Shown in pieces: positions 31,691 to 45,357 of a DNA stretch of 64,000 nucleotides (position 1 is the stretch's first letter; each line of letters starts with the position of its first letter). A program made the translations under genes and the position numbers. The DNA is from Saccopteryx bilineata (lineage: Eukaryota; Chordata; Mammalia; Chiroptera; Emballonuridae): assembly GCF_036850765.1 (NCBI RefSeq), contig NC_089498.1, positions 77,478,305 to 77,542,304 on the forward strand, given 5' to 3'. The notes beneath the pieces are model-generated. The model was not told the origin of the DNA. It ran no database searches and worked only from the letters and a program-made list of their open reading frames with translations.

Positions 31691-32563
31691 AATGAGAAGC
31701 AACTGAATCTTCAGAAAAAGTGAAGAGCTGCAGTGGCTCCAGAGGCCCAGGACAGAGTGTCAGATTCCAAGCAAAACGAAGTGAAGAGTCAGCCTCCCAG
31801 CAAGGAAAAGAGGGTGGCAGCCCAGGTGGGAGATTAAGTATGTGCATAGGTATTGATCTAATAAGTAACCATATGAAGGGTAATGGAAGCCAGGTTTCTC
31901 TCTGTTAACGTCCCATGTTAGGACTCAGTGTTAATGAGTACACCTAAAACACAGGTCTTGGCTTCTAAATATGACTTTGCCTGCTCTTTGGAGAAATGGA
32001 TGACCCCAGCACTAGGGCAGAGAAGGTGCAATATAAACCTGCAACATTTTACTGAGCCAGCGAGCAAGGAGTATTCCAAATATTATGGGGACATGTTGAA
32101 AAAAACAAGCTAACTTGATTAGAGACAATATGAAAACCAAAATAAAGAGAGACAGTAATGGATTATAGCCCATTGAACAAAATGGGAAACATACAGATAT
32201 AAATAAGTGAATGTACTGAAGGTTTTATTAGAACTTTTCCAACAATGGAATACTTACATTGCTTCAATATACTGATTAGCTACAAAGGAACCAAAAAGTT
32301 ACTGGTACAGTGAAGACTGGAGGACACAACATTAATCACGTGATCAAAGTGAACATGATCAGTAATGAGAAAAATAAAAGCACACGTCAATCACAGAATG
32401 CAGTAAGAACATAGCATTGCTTCCATGATATTTCTGCCCAAGATGCATAACCTGAACCTAATTATAAGGATCAGATATACCTAACCCGAAGAATATTCTG
32501 CAAAATAGTTGGCCTGCAACCTTCAGAAATATCAAGAACCTGAAAGTCAAAAAAGGCTGATGG
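31691..32563. other. Anonymous stretch
   Basis: No repeat recognised. Short frames at 31647-31847 (minus) and 31720-31908 (plus) overlap each other and lack motifs. Confidence 0.4.
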
Positions 32564-32777
32564 GCACTGGCTGGGTGGTTCAGTGGATAGAGCGTCATCC
32601 CCGCTTGCAGATCATGGGTTCCATGCTCAGTTAGGGCATGTAGGAGAATCAATGAGTGCTAAATAGAACTAAGTAGAACAAAAAGTTGAATCTTCTTTCT
32701 CTCTCTCCCTTCTCCCTCCTCAATCCCTGCCTCTCTGTGTCTCTCTTTTTTCTCTCTCAAATCGGGGGGGGGGGGGT
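32564..32777 (+). mobile_element. Ves-type SINE, divergent
   Basis: GCACTGGCTGGGTGGTTCAG head, CATGGGTTCCATGCTCAGTT, AACTAAGTAGAACAAAAAG, long CT-rich tail ending in a run of 13 G's at about 32764-32776. Confidence 0.7.
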
Positions 32778-33137
32778 GAAGAACTGTTCCAGACTGAAGG
32801 AGAATAAAGAGAAGAAACGAAATAAACACATGATGCTGAACTTGATCCTTTTGCTATAAACATCATTAGGACTATAGACAAAATTTGAATAGGGTCTGAA
32901 AATTAAAGGTGGTAATATAGCAGTGCTAAGCTCCTGACTTTAATGGCTGTGGTGTGGCTCTATAGGAGAATATCCTTGTTTGTAGAAAAACACCCTAAAA
33001 TATTCAGAGATGATGGTGCATCAGATTGGTAACTTACTCCCAAATGGTTCAGAAAAAAGTTCTTTTTGCTGTACTTTCAACTTTTCTATATGTGTGTTTG
33101 TATCATATCTGCAATTGACTTAGATTTATGATTTTTT
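32778..33137. other. Anonymous stretch
   Basis: AT-rich DNA with no recognised repeat or open frame. It ends with the target AGATTTATGATTTTTT used by the SINEs that follow. Confidence 0.4.
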
Positions 33138-33291
33138 AAAAAGAGAGAAAGAAGAGTGGGGAGGAGCAGGAAGCATCAACTCAAAGTAGTTGCTTCTCTT
33201 GTGTGCCTTGACTGGACAAGCCCAGGGCTTCAAACCTGCAACCTCAGCATTCCAGGTTGATGCTCTATCCACTGCCCCTCCACAGGTCAAG
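33138..33291 (-). mobile_element. Family D SINE, minus strand
   Basis: GA-rich tail, AGTAGTTGCTTCTCTTGTG, GACAAGCCCAGGGCTTCAAA, and the head reverse-complemented at the right (TGACCTGTGGAGGGGCAGTG). Flanks AGATTTATGATTTTT and AGATTTATAATTTTT are its target duplication. Confidence 0.8.
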
Positions 33292-33307
33292 CAGATTTAT
33301 AATTTTT

Positions 33308-33634
33308 TTTTTTTTTTTTTTTACAGAGGCAGAGATAGACAGGGACAGACAGACAGGAGCAGAGAGAGATGAGAAGCATCAATCATCAGTTTCTCGTTGC
33401 GCGTTGTGACTTCTTAGTTGTTCATTGATTGCTTTCTCACATGTGCCTTGACCGCGGGCCTTCAGCAGACCGAGTAACCCCCTGCTGGAGCCAGCGACCT
33501 TGTGTCTAAGCTGGTGAGCTCTTTGCTCAAACCAGATGAGCCCGTGCTCAAGCTGGCGACCTCGGGGTCTCGAACCTGGGTCCTTCCTCATCCCAGTCCA
33601 ACGCTCTATCCACTGCGCCACCACCTGGTCAGGC
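33308..33634 (-). mobile_element. Family B SINE, minus strand
   Basis: T-tail 33302-33322, then GATGAGAAGCATCAATCATC, CTTCAGCAGACCGAGTAACC and a full head at the right end. Flanks CAGATTTATAATTTTT (33292-33307) and CAGATTTATGATTTTT (33635-33650). It inserted into the same target sequence as the neighbouring family D SINE. Confidence 0.88.
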
Positions 33635-33677
33635 CAGATTTATGATTTTTAAGTAGAAATCTTACCAAGTTTATATG

Positions 33678-33803
33678 CAGGGGTGGGCAAAAGTAGTTTT
33701 ATAATTGTAAATATGTGAAGCAGTTTATTCTTGTATTATTATTTACTTCTTAAATATTGTATTATTTATTCATATTATGTAAGTTTACCTTTGTCCACCC
33801 CTG
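33678..33803. mobile_element. mariner-like MITE, 126 bp
   Basis: Ends CAGGGGTGGGCAAAAGTAG on the left and CAGGGGTGGACAAAGGTAA (right end reverse-complemented) are inverted repeats. The right flank is TA; the left flank reads TG, a likely decayed TA. The interior is AT-rich (TTATTCTTGTATTATTATTT). The size and ends suit a mariner-derived miniature element. Confidence 0.65.
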
Positions 33804-34294
33804 TATAGTTACGAAACATTTCAGAGAAATTAGTTTAACCATAGTGTGTGTTTAACTTACTAGATTTATAAAAACTATTTAGGTACTTAGGAGAGTTTGT
33901 CAGAAAATTGAAGTACTTTTTAAAGGAAATAGAATATATTACATTTATAAATGCCATTTAAAATAGTTGAAAATATTTAACTGAATCTGTAAATGGGACC
34001 AAATTATAATTTTAAAAGTCCTTAAAAATAAAATTTTATAGACTTTGAATAAGGCCTTCAACTGAACTAAGTTTAATGAATAGTAATTTTTTAAAAATAA
34101 TAAATAGAAATGTTTTTCTCGGTAAGATAGATTCAATAATTAACTAGCATTGCTTCCGCACTGAATCTGTGTCTTGAGCTGCTAGGATAGAGAAGAAATA
34201 TTAAACATAATCTCTCACCTGCTAAGGAGGTCATTACTAATCAGTGGCATGACATCAACAAAGAGGAGACAATAACAAGTAAAACAATATGGCA
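33804..34294. other. AT-rich anonymous stretch
   Basis: No repeat, RNA gene or exon recognised. Confidence 0.4.
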
Positions 34295-34679
34295 GCTCAG
34301 GCCTGTTGGCTCTGTGGTAGAGCGTTGGCCGGCACGTGGTGTGAAAGTCCTGGGGTCGATTCCTGGGCAGGGCCTACAGGAGAAGCGTCCATCTGTTTCT
34401 CTACCCTTCCACCCTACCCCCTCTCGCATCTCTCTCTATCTCCTCTTCTCCCCTACTGCAGGCATGGCTTGATTAGAGCAAGTTGGGCCCAGGCGCTGAT
34501 GATGGCTCCATGGCCTCGGCCTCAGGTGCCAGATAAGAAAAAAAAAAAACGGCCCTGGTTGCAACAGAGCATCATCCACTAGTGGGTTTTCTGGGTGGAT
34601 CCCAGTCTGGATGCATGCGGGAGTCTGTCTCTGCCTCCCCTCCCTTCACTAAAAAAAAAAAACCAGCAAGAAACCCCCT
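34295..34679 (+). mobile_element. Rhin-1-type SINE, divergent
   Basis: GGCCTGTTGGCTCTGTGGTA head, GGGGTCGATTCCTGGGCAGG, CTTGATTAGAGCAAGTTGGG, an internal A11 tract at 34541-34551, then GGGTGGATCCCAGTC and the tail. Target duplication ACAATATGGCA lies at 34284-34294 and 34680-34690. Confidence 0.85.
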
Positions 34680-34690
34680 ACAATATGGCA

Positions 34691-35449
34691 AGTGTCAGAT
34701 ACTGAGATTATGTGGCATATCCTTGTGTATAGCCTTAGATGGCAGAACTCCAATCAAGAGGAAAATAAATGGAGGCAATTATAATATTCAGCTTTAATAC
34801 TCAGAATGCGATATTCTACACTACAAGAACACTCAAACCTTGAGCTCTCAGAGGCTTAATATAAGTGTTTGCATCTTGCTCATGCAAAGTTAAATGTGGA
34901 CCAGGGCAGCTATTTGCCATGCTGCGACTTCGGATTCAAGCATCTTCTATCTTATAGCTCAAATCATCCTCATCCATTGCTTTCAGGGTTGCTGCAACAG
35001 GGAATAAAGAGAATGGAGAACTCACACTTGCTCTTAAATGCCCCAGCCTGGAAGTTCCATGCATAGATAGCTGGTTAGAAATAGTAATGTAGTTTCATGC
35101 AATCACAGAGGTGCTGGGAAACGTGGTCCTTCTGTGTGCCCAGAGAGGAGAAGGGAACCAAATCTATGTTTCTACCTCAAGAGCATATTTGGAAAGGGTG
35201 TAGTAATTAGAAACACAGGCTTTGGAGTCAGATGGACCTGTTTTATGCCTAAGTCCACACAGTTAAATTAATGGTATGTGTGTGACTTTGAACAGATAGC
35301 TTCTCTGTGATTCTCTAAAATAGATTAATCACAATTACCTCAGATGGTTATTGTAAGAATTGAAAGGAGATGATATATCTTATCACAACATAAGGGCTGA
35401 CAACATAGTGGTGGTTTTTGTTATTATTATTACCAAGCCATCTACTAAC
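34691..35449. other. Mostly unique DNA with a MIR element
   Basis: A MIR-type element runs from about 35195 to 35420 (AACACAGGCTTTGGAGTCAG, TGTGTGACTTTGAACAGATA, GGTTATTGTAAGAATTGAAA). The remainder has no recognised feature. Confidence 0.5.
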
Positions 35450-36734
35450 TAAACTTCTTATTTAGACATATAGATCAATGGAACAAAATAGAGAGCCCAG
35501 AAATAAACCCACATCTTTATAGTCAATTAATATTTGACAAAGAAGGCAAAAACATACAATGAGGTAAAGATAGTCCATTCAAAAAATGCTTTTGGGAAAA
35601 TTGGACAGATATATGCAAAAAAAGAAGAAACTAGAGCACCTTCTTACACCATACACAAGAATAGACTCAAAATGGATTAAAGACTTAAATGTTAGACCTG
35701 AAACCATAAGAATCCTAGAAGAAAACATAGGCAATAAAATCTCTGACATTTCTTTCAGCAGTATTTTTCCAATATATCTTCTCAGGCAAGGGAAACAAAA
35801 GAAAAAATAAACAAATGAAACTACATTAAACTAAAAAGTTTTTGCACAGCAAAGGAAACCAGTGAATGGGAGAACATATTTTCCAATGATACATCTGATA
35901 AGGGGTTAATATCCAAAATTTATAAAGAACTTATAAAACTCAACACCAAAACACCAAACAATCCAATTTAAAAAGGATAAAGGAACTAACAGACACTTCT
36001 TTCAAGGAAGTATCTAGCCAATAGACATATGAAAAGATGCTCAATGTCACTAATCATCAGAGAAATGCAAATTAAAACCACAATGAAATATCACTTTACA
36101 CCTGTTAGAATGGCTATCACCAATAAATCAACAAACAGCATGTGTTGACGAAGGCATGGAAAAAAGGGAACCATGTACACTGCTGGTGGGAATGCAGACT
36201 GGTGTAGCCACTGTGGGAAGCAGTATGGAATAACTTCAAAAAATTAAAAATAGAACTGCCTGATGACCCAGGGATTCCACCTCTGGGAATTTAACTGAGG
36301 AAACCCAAAACACTAATTTGAAAAAATGTATGCACCACTATTGCAGCGTTATTTACAATAGCCATGATTTGAAAGCACCTCAAGTATCCATCAGTAAATG
36401 AATGGATAAAAAAGCTGTGGTACCCAGGCATCCCCAAACTACGGCCCGCGGGCCGCATGAGGCCCCCTGAGGCCGTTTATCCGGCCCCCCGCCGCACTTC
36501 CGGAAGGGGCACCTCTTTCATTGGTGGTCAGTGAGAGGAGCACTGTATGTGGTGGCCCTCCAATGGTCTGAGGGACAGTGAACTGGCCCTCTGTGTAAAA
36601 AGTTTGGGGACCCCTGCTACACAATGGAATACTATGGAGCTGCAAAAAAAGAGAAAGAAACCTTCCATTTTGCAACAGCATGGATGGACCTGGACAGCAT
36701 TATGCTAAGTGAAATAAGACAGTCAAAAAGACAA
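35450..36734 (+). mobile_element. Old L1 ORF2 3' part (first segment of a split L1)
   Basis: 5'-truncated L1 starting near ATATAGATCAATGGAACAAA. It covers the C-terminal half of ORF2 (ATGGATTAAAGACTTAAATG, GGAATGCAGACTGGTGTAGC). It stops at AAAAAGACAA (36725-36734) and resumes at 43326 with the next bases of the same L1, so 36735-43320 is a later insertion. A hAT MITE sits at 36425-36616. Confidence 0.75.
36425..36616. mobile_element. hAT MITE (second family), 192 bp
   Basis: Left end CAGGCATCCCCAAACTACGG; right end reverse-complemented CAGGGGTCCCCAAACTTTTT. Shares CGGCCCGCGGGCCGCATGAG and the TCTTTCATTGGTGGTCAGTG block with the copy at 43537-43867 in opposite orientation. Flanking 8-mers do not match clearly, so the target duplication has decayed or the ends are slightly misplaced. 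Confidence 0.75.
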
Positions 36735-37004
36735 TTACTGAGACTCAACCAGCTCTACAAAGAAAACACCCAAACACCCAGACACAATGAGAAGACAAAG
36801 AAGTGCAATCCAAATGAAACCACAAGAGAAACCTTCAGGAGATGAACTGAGTGATATGGAAATAATCAAATTTCTGGATGCGGAGTTTAAAATAATGATT
36901 GTTAAGGATGCTTAGGGATCTTAGAACAACAATGGATGGTCATCACAAACACCTAAATAAAGAAATAGCAAGTATAAAAAAGGATATTGAAATATTAAAA
37001 AATA

Positions 37005-37107
37005 GCCCCCTGGTGGGCGTGCCGGGTGGATCCCAGTCGGGCGCGTGCGGGAGTCTGACTGTCTCTCCCCATTTCCAGCTTCAGAAAAATACAAAAAAAA
37101 AAAAAAA
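37005..37107 (+). mobile_element. 5'-truncated Rhin-1 SINE with 16-bp target duplication
   Basis: Only the last 103 bp are present, from GCCCCCTGGTGGGCGTGCCG to an A15 tail. The duplication GAAATATTAAAAAATA is perfect at 36989-37004 and 37108-37123. The truncation happened during insertion, because the duplication abuts the truncated end. Confidence 0.95.
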
Positions 37108-37688
37108 GAAATATTAAAAAATAATCAGTCGGAGATGACAAATACAATATCAGAAATGAAGACCACAATGGAAGGAATTAAAAACAGGATGGATAGAGCT
37201 GAGGATCGAGTCAGCGAGTTGGAGGACAACTGGAATGAAGGCATGAAAGCAGAGAAGAAAAAAGAAAACAGACTCAAAAAGTCTGAGGAAACTCTTAGAG
37301 AGCTCTGTGACAACATAAAGAGAAATAACATCCGCATCATAGGGGTTCCTGAAGAAGAAGAGAAAGAACAAGGGATAGAGGCTTTGTTCAATCACATCAT
37401 AGCTGAAAACTTCCCTAAATTAAGGTAGGAGAAACTCTCACAAATTCAAGAAGCACAGAGAACTCCACTAAAAAGAAACCCAAAGAAACCTACACCAAGA
37501 CACATCATAATTAAAATACCAAAGCTAAGTGATAAAGAGAAAATATTAAAAGCTGCGAGAGAAAAAAAGGCTATCACCTACAAAGGAGCCCCCATTAGGA
37601 TGACATCAGACTTCTCAACAGAAACACTTGAAGCCAGAAGGGAATGGCAAGAAATATTCAAAGTAATGCAGAACAAGAACCTACAACC

Positions 37689-38090
37689 GCCCTGGCCGGT
37701 TGGCTCAGCGGTAGAGCATCGGCCTGGCGTGCGGGGGACCTGGGTTCGATACCTGGCCAGGGCACATAGGAGAAGCGCCCATTTGCTTCTCCCCTCCTCC
37801 CCCCCTCCTTCCTCTCTGTCTCTTTCTTCCCCTCCCGCAGCCGGGGCTCCATTGCAGCAAAGATGGCCCGGATGCTGGGGATGGCTCCTTGGCCTCTGCC
37901 CCAGGCGCTAGAGTGGCTCTGGTCGGTGCAGAACGATGCCCCGGAGGGGCAGAGCATCGCCCCCTGGTGGGCAGAGTGTCGCCCCTGGTGGGCGTGCCGG
38001 GTGGATCCCGGTCGGGCGCATGCGGAAGTCTGTCTGACTGTCTCTCCCCGTTTCCAGCTTCAGAAAAATACAAAAAAAAAAAAAAAAAAA
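37689..38090 (+). mobile_element. Rhin-1-type SINE, young, in ORF1
   Basis: A complete, near-consensus copy with a GCAAAGATGGCCC core and a 22-A tail. Target duplication AAGAACCTACAACC at 37675-37688 and 38091-38104 is perfect. It lies in the C-terminal domain of L1 ORF1. Confidence 0.95.
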
Positions 38091-38294
38091 AAGAACCTAC
38101 AACCAAGACTACTTTATCCAGCAAGGTTATCATTTAAAATTGAAGGAGAAATAAAAAGTTTCCCAGACAAAAAAAAACTCAAGGAATTCATTATAACCAA
38201 ACCAATGCTGCAGGAAATGTTAAGGGGCATGGTGTAAACAAATCAAAGTGGGAAAAGAATATACCAAAAGAGGAATACAGCTTTAAAGAATAAA

Positions 38295-42411
<4,117 letters not shown>

Positions 42412-42486
42412 GAACTGTATGAACCCATGCATAGATGGGACATAAAAATGAGACTCAGAGACACGAACAAGAATGTGATGGTAACA

Positions 42487-42551
42487 GGGAGTGGGGTGGA
42501 TGGGTGGGGAGGGGGCGAGGAAGGAGAGGGAGGGGGTGGGGAGAGGGTAGG
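42487..42551 (+). promoter_or_regulatory. G-rich 3'UTR tract of L1 (G-quadruplex pattern)
   Basis: The run GGGGTGGATGGGTGGGGAGG, continued by further GGGGG and GGGG blocks, meets the four-tract, short-loop G-quadruplex pattern. A polypurine G-rich tract in the 3'UTR is a standing feature of mammalian L1s. Confidence 0.8.
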
Positions 42552-42716
42552 GCCACAAAGAAAACCAGATGGAAGGTGATTGAAGATGATTTGACTTTGA
42601 ATGAGGGGTATTCAGCATAATCAAAGGTCAAAATAATCCGGAGATGTTTTCCCACAACATATGTACCCTGATTTATCAATGTCACTGCATTAAAATTAAT
42701 AAAAATAAGATTAAAA

Positions 42717-43320
42717 AATAGACTCTATCATCCCAGTCTAACTTCAAAAATGCTGGAAAAGAAGTAAAATAAATTTTTTATAAAACCGCACTCCTAGGCC
42801 CTGGCCGGTTGGCTCAGCGGTAGAGCATCGGCCTAGCGTGCGGAGGACCGGGGTTCGATTCCCGGCCAGGGCACATAGGAGAAGCGCCCATTTGCTTCTC
42901 CACCCCTCCGCCGTGCCTTCCTCTCTGTCTCTCTCTTCCCCTCCCGCAGCCAAGGCTCCATTGGAGCAAAAGATGGCCCGGGCGCTGGGGATGGCTCTGT
43001 GGCCTCTGCCCCAGGCGCTAGAGTGGCTCTGGTCGCAATATGGTGACACCCAGGAGGGTCGCAACATGGCGACGCCCAGGATGGGCAGAGCATTGCCCCC
43101 TGGTGGGCAGAGCATCGCCCCCTGGTGGGCGTGCCGGGTGGATCCCGGTCGGGCGCATGCGGGAGTCTGTCTGACTGTCTCTCCCTGTTTCCAGCTTCAG
43201 AAAAATGAAAAAAAAAAAACAAAAAACAAAAAAACCGCACTCCTACACTTGAAAGAAGGAAAAGATTATCTCAAGTGTAGGGGGAAAGAAAGAGAAGAAA
43301 AGCAAAAAGCAAAAAAAAAA
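42717..43320 (+). mobile_element. Putative 3'-transduced segment of the L1
   Basis: This segment lies between the L1 3' end (42716) and the right target duplication (43321-43330). It is not L1 sequence. It consists of about 80 bp of unique DNA, a Rhin-1 SINE (42797-43231) and about 75 bp of unique purine-rich DNA ending in an A-run (43311-43325). It fits read-through past the weak L1 polyadenylation signal. No canonical AATAAA was seen just before the second tail. Confidence 0.65.
42797..43231 (+). mobile_element. Rhin-1-type SINE, longest copy, with internal tandem duplication
   Basis: Intact GGTTCGATTCC, a GCAAAAGATGGCC core and the ACAAAAAAC tail shared with the copy at 11429. A roughly 34-bp stretch is duplicated (GGTCGCAATATGGTGACACC and GGTCGCAACATGGCGACGCC near 43030-43078). 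Target duplication AAACCGCACTCCTA lies at 42783-42796 and 43232-43245. Confidence 0.93.
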
Positions 43321-43325
43321 AAAAA

Positions 43326-44032
43326 GACAAGTACCATACGATTTCATTCATATGTGGAATCTAATGAATGAAATTAACTAACAAGCAAAATAGAGACAGA
43401 TTCATACATAGTAGGTTGACAGCTGTCAGTAGGTAGGTGGGGGCAGAATCCTGGGTGAGGGATATGGAGGGATGGGGCAAAAAAGGACAAAAAAAGAAAA
43501 CTTATGGACATAGACAACAGTGTGGTGATTATAATGCAGGGGTCCCCAAACTTTTTACACAGGGGGCCAGTTCACTGTCCCTCAGACCGTTGGAGGGCCC
43601 AACTATAAAAAAAACTATGAACAAATCCTTATGCACACTGCACATATCTTATTTTAAAGTAAAAAAATAAAACAGGAACAAATACAATATTTAAAATAAA
43701 GAACAAGTAAATTTAAATCAACAAACTGACCAGTATTTCAATGGGAACTATGCTCCTCTCACTGACCACGAATGAAAGAGGTGCCCCTTCCACAAGTGCG
43801 GCGGAAGCCAGATAAATGGCCTCAAGGGGCCGCATGCGGCCCGCAGGCCGTAGTTTGGGGACCCCCGTTATAGTGAATGGAAGTGGAAGAGGATATAGGG
43901 GGAGAAAGGGTGATGGATGAAAACTTGACTTGGGGGATGAATACACAATACAGTGTACAGAGATGTATTGTATAATTGTGCTCCTGAAACCTGTATAATT
44001 TTGTTAACAAGTGTCACTCCAATAAATACAAT

Positions 44033-44040
<8 letters not shown>
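43326..44040 (+). mobile_element. Old L1 3'UTR (second segment of the split L1)
   Basis: Continues the L1 of 35450-36734 with GTACCATACGATTTCATTCA and TATGTGGAATCTAATG, then a GGTAGGTGGGGGCAGAATCC region. It ends near 44040 in a tail that has become an AAAT repeat. A hAT MITE interrupts at 43537-43867. Confidence 0.75.
43537..43867. mobile_element. hAT MITE (second family), 331 bp
   Basis: Left end CAGGGGTCCCCAAACTTTTT; right end reverse-complemented CGGGGGTCCCCAAACTACGG. Flanks TTATAATG (43529-43536) and TTATAGTG (43868-43875) form an 8-bp duplication with one difference. The interior holds TTTAAATCAACAAACTGACC and no coding frame. Confidence 0.88.

Positions 44041-44068
<28 letters not shown>
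44028..44068 (+). repeat. (AAAT)n microsatellite
   Basis: About nine AAAT units grown from the L1 tail. Confidence 0.95.
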
Positions 44069-44069
<1 letters not shown>

Positions 44070-44600
44070 GAATATGTTTCAGATAGCTGAGACATGGACA
44101 CAATTAAGAGATTAATGGAAATTGCCAGCTTGTGATTGGATTGCAATGACTCCTTTATATTGTTCTCAGTAATATAGACTCCATGCTTTGGGCAATGTGT
44201 GCAGTACAAAAGTGTTTTCAATTTTATGTGTGTGTGATTTTTGCTTTTTTAAAAAATATTTTTAGAAGTTGTAGTTTATTAATTGTATTTTTAAAATATT
44301 GTATTTTTTAATTTGTATTCAATTTTTTGTTATAGAAAGATAACTTTTGGAACTGTAATGTATTGGTATGGAGAAATGCTTATGGTTGGTTGAGCAGAAA
44401 AGGACCAAAAAAAAGAGAAAAAAACTCATGGAAACAGAGAACAGTGTGATGATTGCTGGGGTGGGGGTAGGGAGGGAGGTACAAACAAATGGTGATGGAC
44501 AGAGACTTAAATTGGGGAAGTGAACACACAATACAGCATACAGAAGAAAAAAATACTGGTGTTGTTTTATCATTATTATCACCAAGCCGTATACTAATTG
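44069..44600. other. AT-rich DNA with a weak L1 3'UTR-like part
   Basis: Segment 44380-44560 resembles an L1 3'UTR (GATTGCTGGGGTGGGGGTAG). The segment 44565-44607 is cut by the next L1 insertion; its continuation is at 52421-52480. Confidence 0.45.
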
Positions 44601-44998
44601 AACTTATCTTTTTTTATTGTATTTTTTTACTTATTAATTTTAATGGGGTGACATTAATAAATCAGGGTACATATGTTCAGAGAAAACATCTTCAGGTTAT
44701 TTTGACATTTAATTATGATGCATACACATCACCCAAAGTCAAATTGTCTTCATCACCTTCAATCTAGTTTTCTTTGTGCCCCGCCCCTTCTTCCTCTCCC
44801 TCCCTCTTCTCCCTCCCACCCCCACCCCCATAACCACCACACTCTTGTCCATGGCTCTTAGTCCCGTTTTTATGTCCCACCTATGTATGGAATCATGCAG
44901 TTCTTAGTTTCTGATTTACTTATTTCCTTATTTCACTCTGTATAATATTATCAAGATCCATCCATGTTGTTGTAAATGATCCGATGTCGTCATTTCTT

Positions 44999-45357
44999 TT
45001 CTTTTTTTTGTATTTTTCTGAAGTTGGAAACAGGGAGGCAGTCAGACAGACTCCTTCATGTGCCCGACCGGGATCCACCCGGCATACCCACCAGGGGGCA
45101 ATGCTCTGCCCATCTGGGGTGTTGCTCTGTTGCAACCAGAACCATTCTAGCGCCTGAAGCAGAGGCCATAGAGCCATCCCCAGCGCCCGGGCCAGCTTTG
45201 CTCCAATGGAGCCTTGGCTGCAGGAGGGGAAGAGAGAGACAGAGAGGAAGGAGAGGGGGAGGAGTGGAGAAGCAGATGTGTGCCCTGGCTGGGAATTGAA
45301 CCCAGGACTCCTGCACGCCAGGCCGATGCTTTACCACTGAGCTAACCGGCCAGGGCC
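44999..45357 (-). mobile_element. Rhin-1-type SINE, minus strand
   Basis: A complete copy lacking a short part of the GAAGCGCCCATCTGCTTC segment. Duplication CGATGTCGTCATTTCTT (44982-44998) versus TGATGTCATCATTTCTT (45358-45374). It sits near the 3' end of ORF2. Confidence 0.9.

Larger units (their letters stand above)
36787..38237 (+). pseudogene. L1 ORF1, broken
   Basis: Encodes the L1 RNA-binding trimer protein. From the ATG at 36787, the N-terminal part and a long coiled-coil rich in E/K/R (about 37120-37290, ending ...RLKKSEETL) lead to the RRM-like domain start NNIRIIGVPEEEE (near 37327). The C-terminal domain includes ARREWQEIF near 37635. Breaks are a one-base insertion around 36903, a truncated Rhin-1 at 37005-37107, a stop at about 37425 and a full Rhin-1 at 37689-38090. 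The frame closes at 38237. The ORF1-ORF2 spacing of about 57 bp is normal for mammalian L1. Confidence 0.8.

Noticed and set aside
35414..35460. Similarity of ACCAAGCCATCTACTAACTA to the split stretch 44578-44607 plus 52421-52436
   Set aside because: The match is only about 45 bp next to MIR-like sequence. It is useful for confirming the L1 insertion at 44608 but is too short to claim a duplication.
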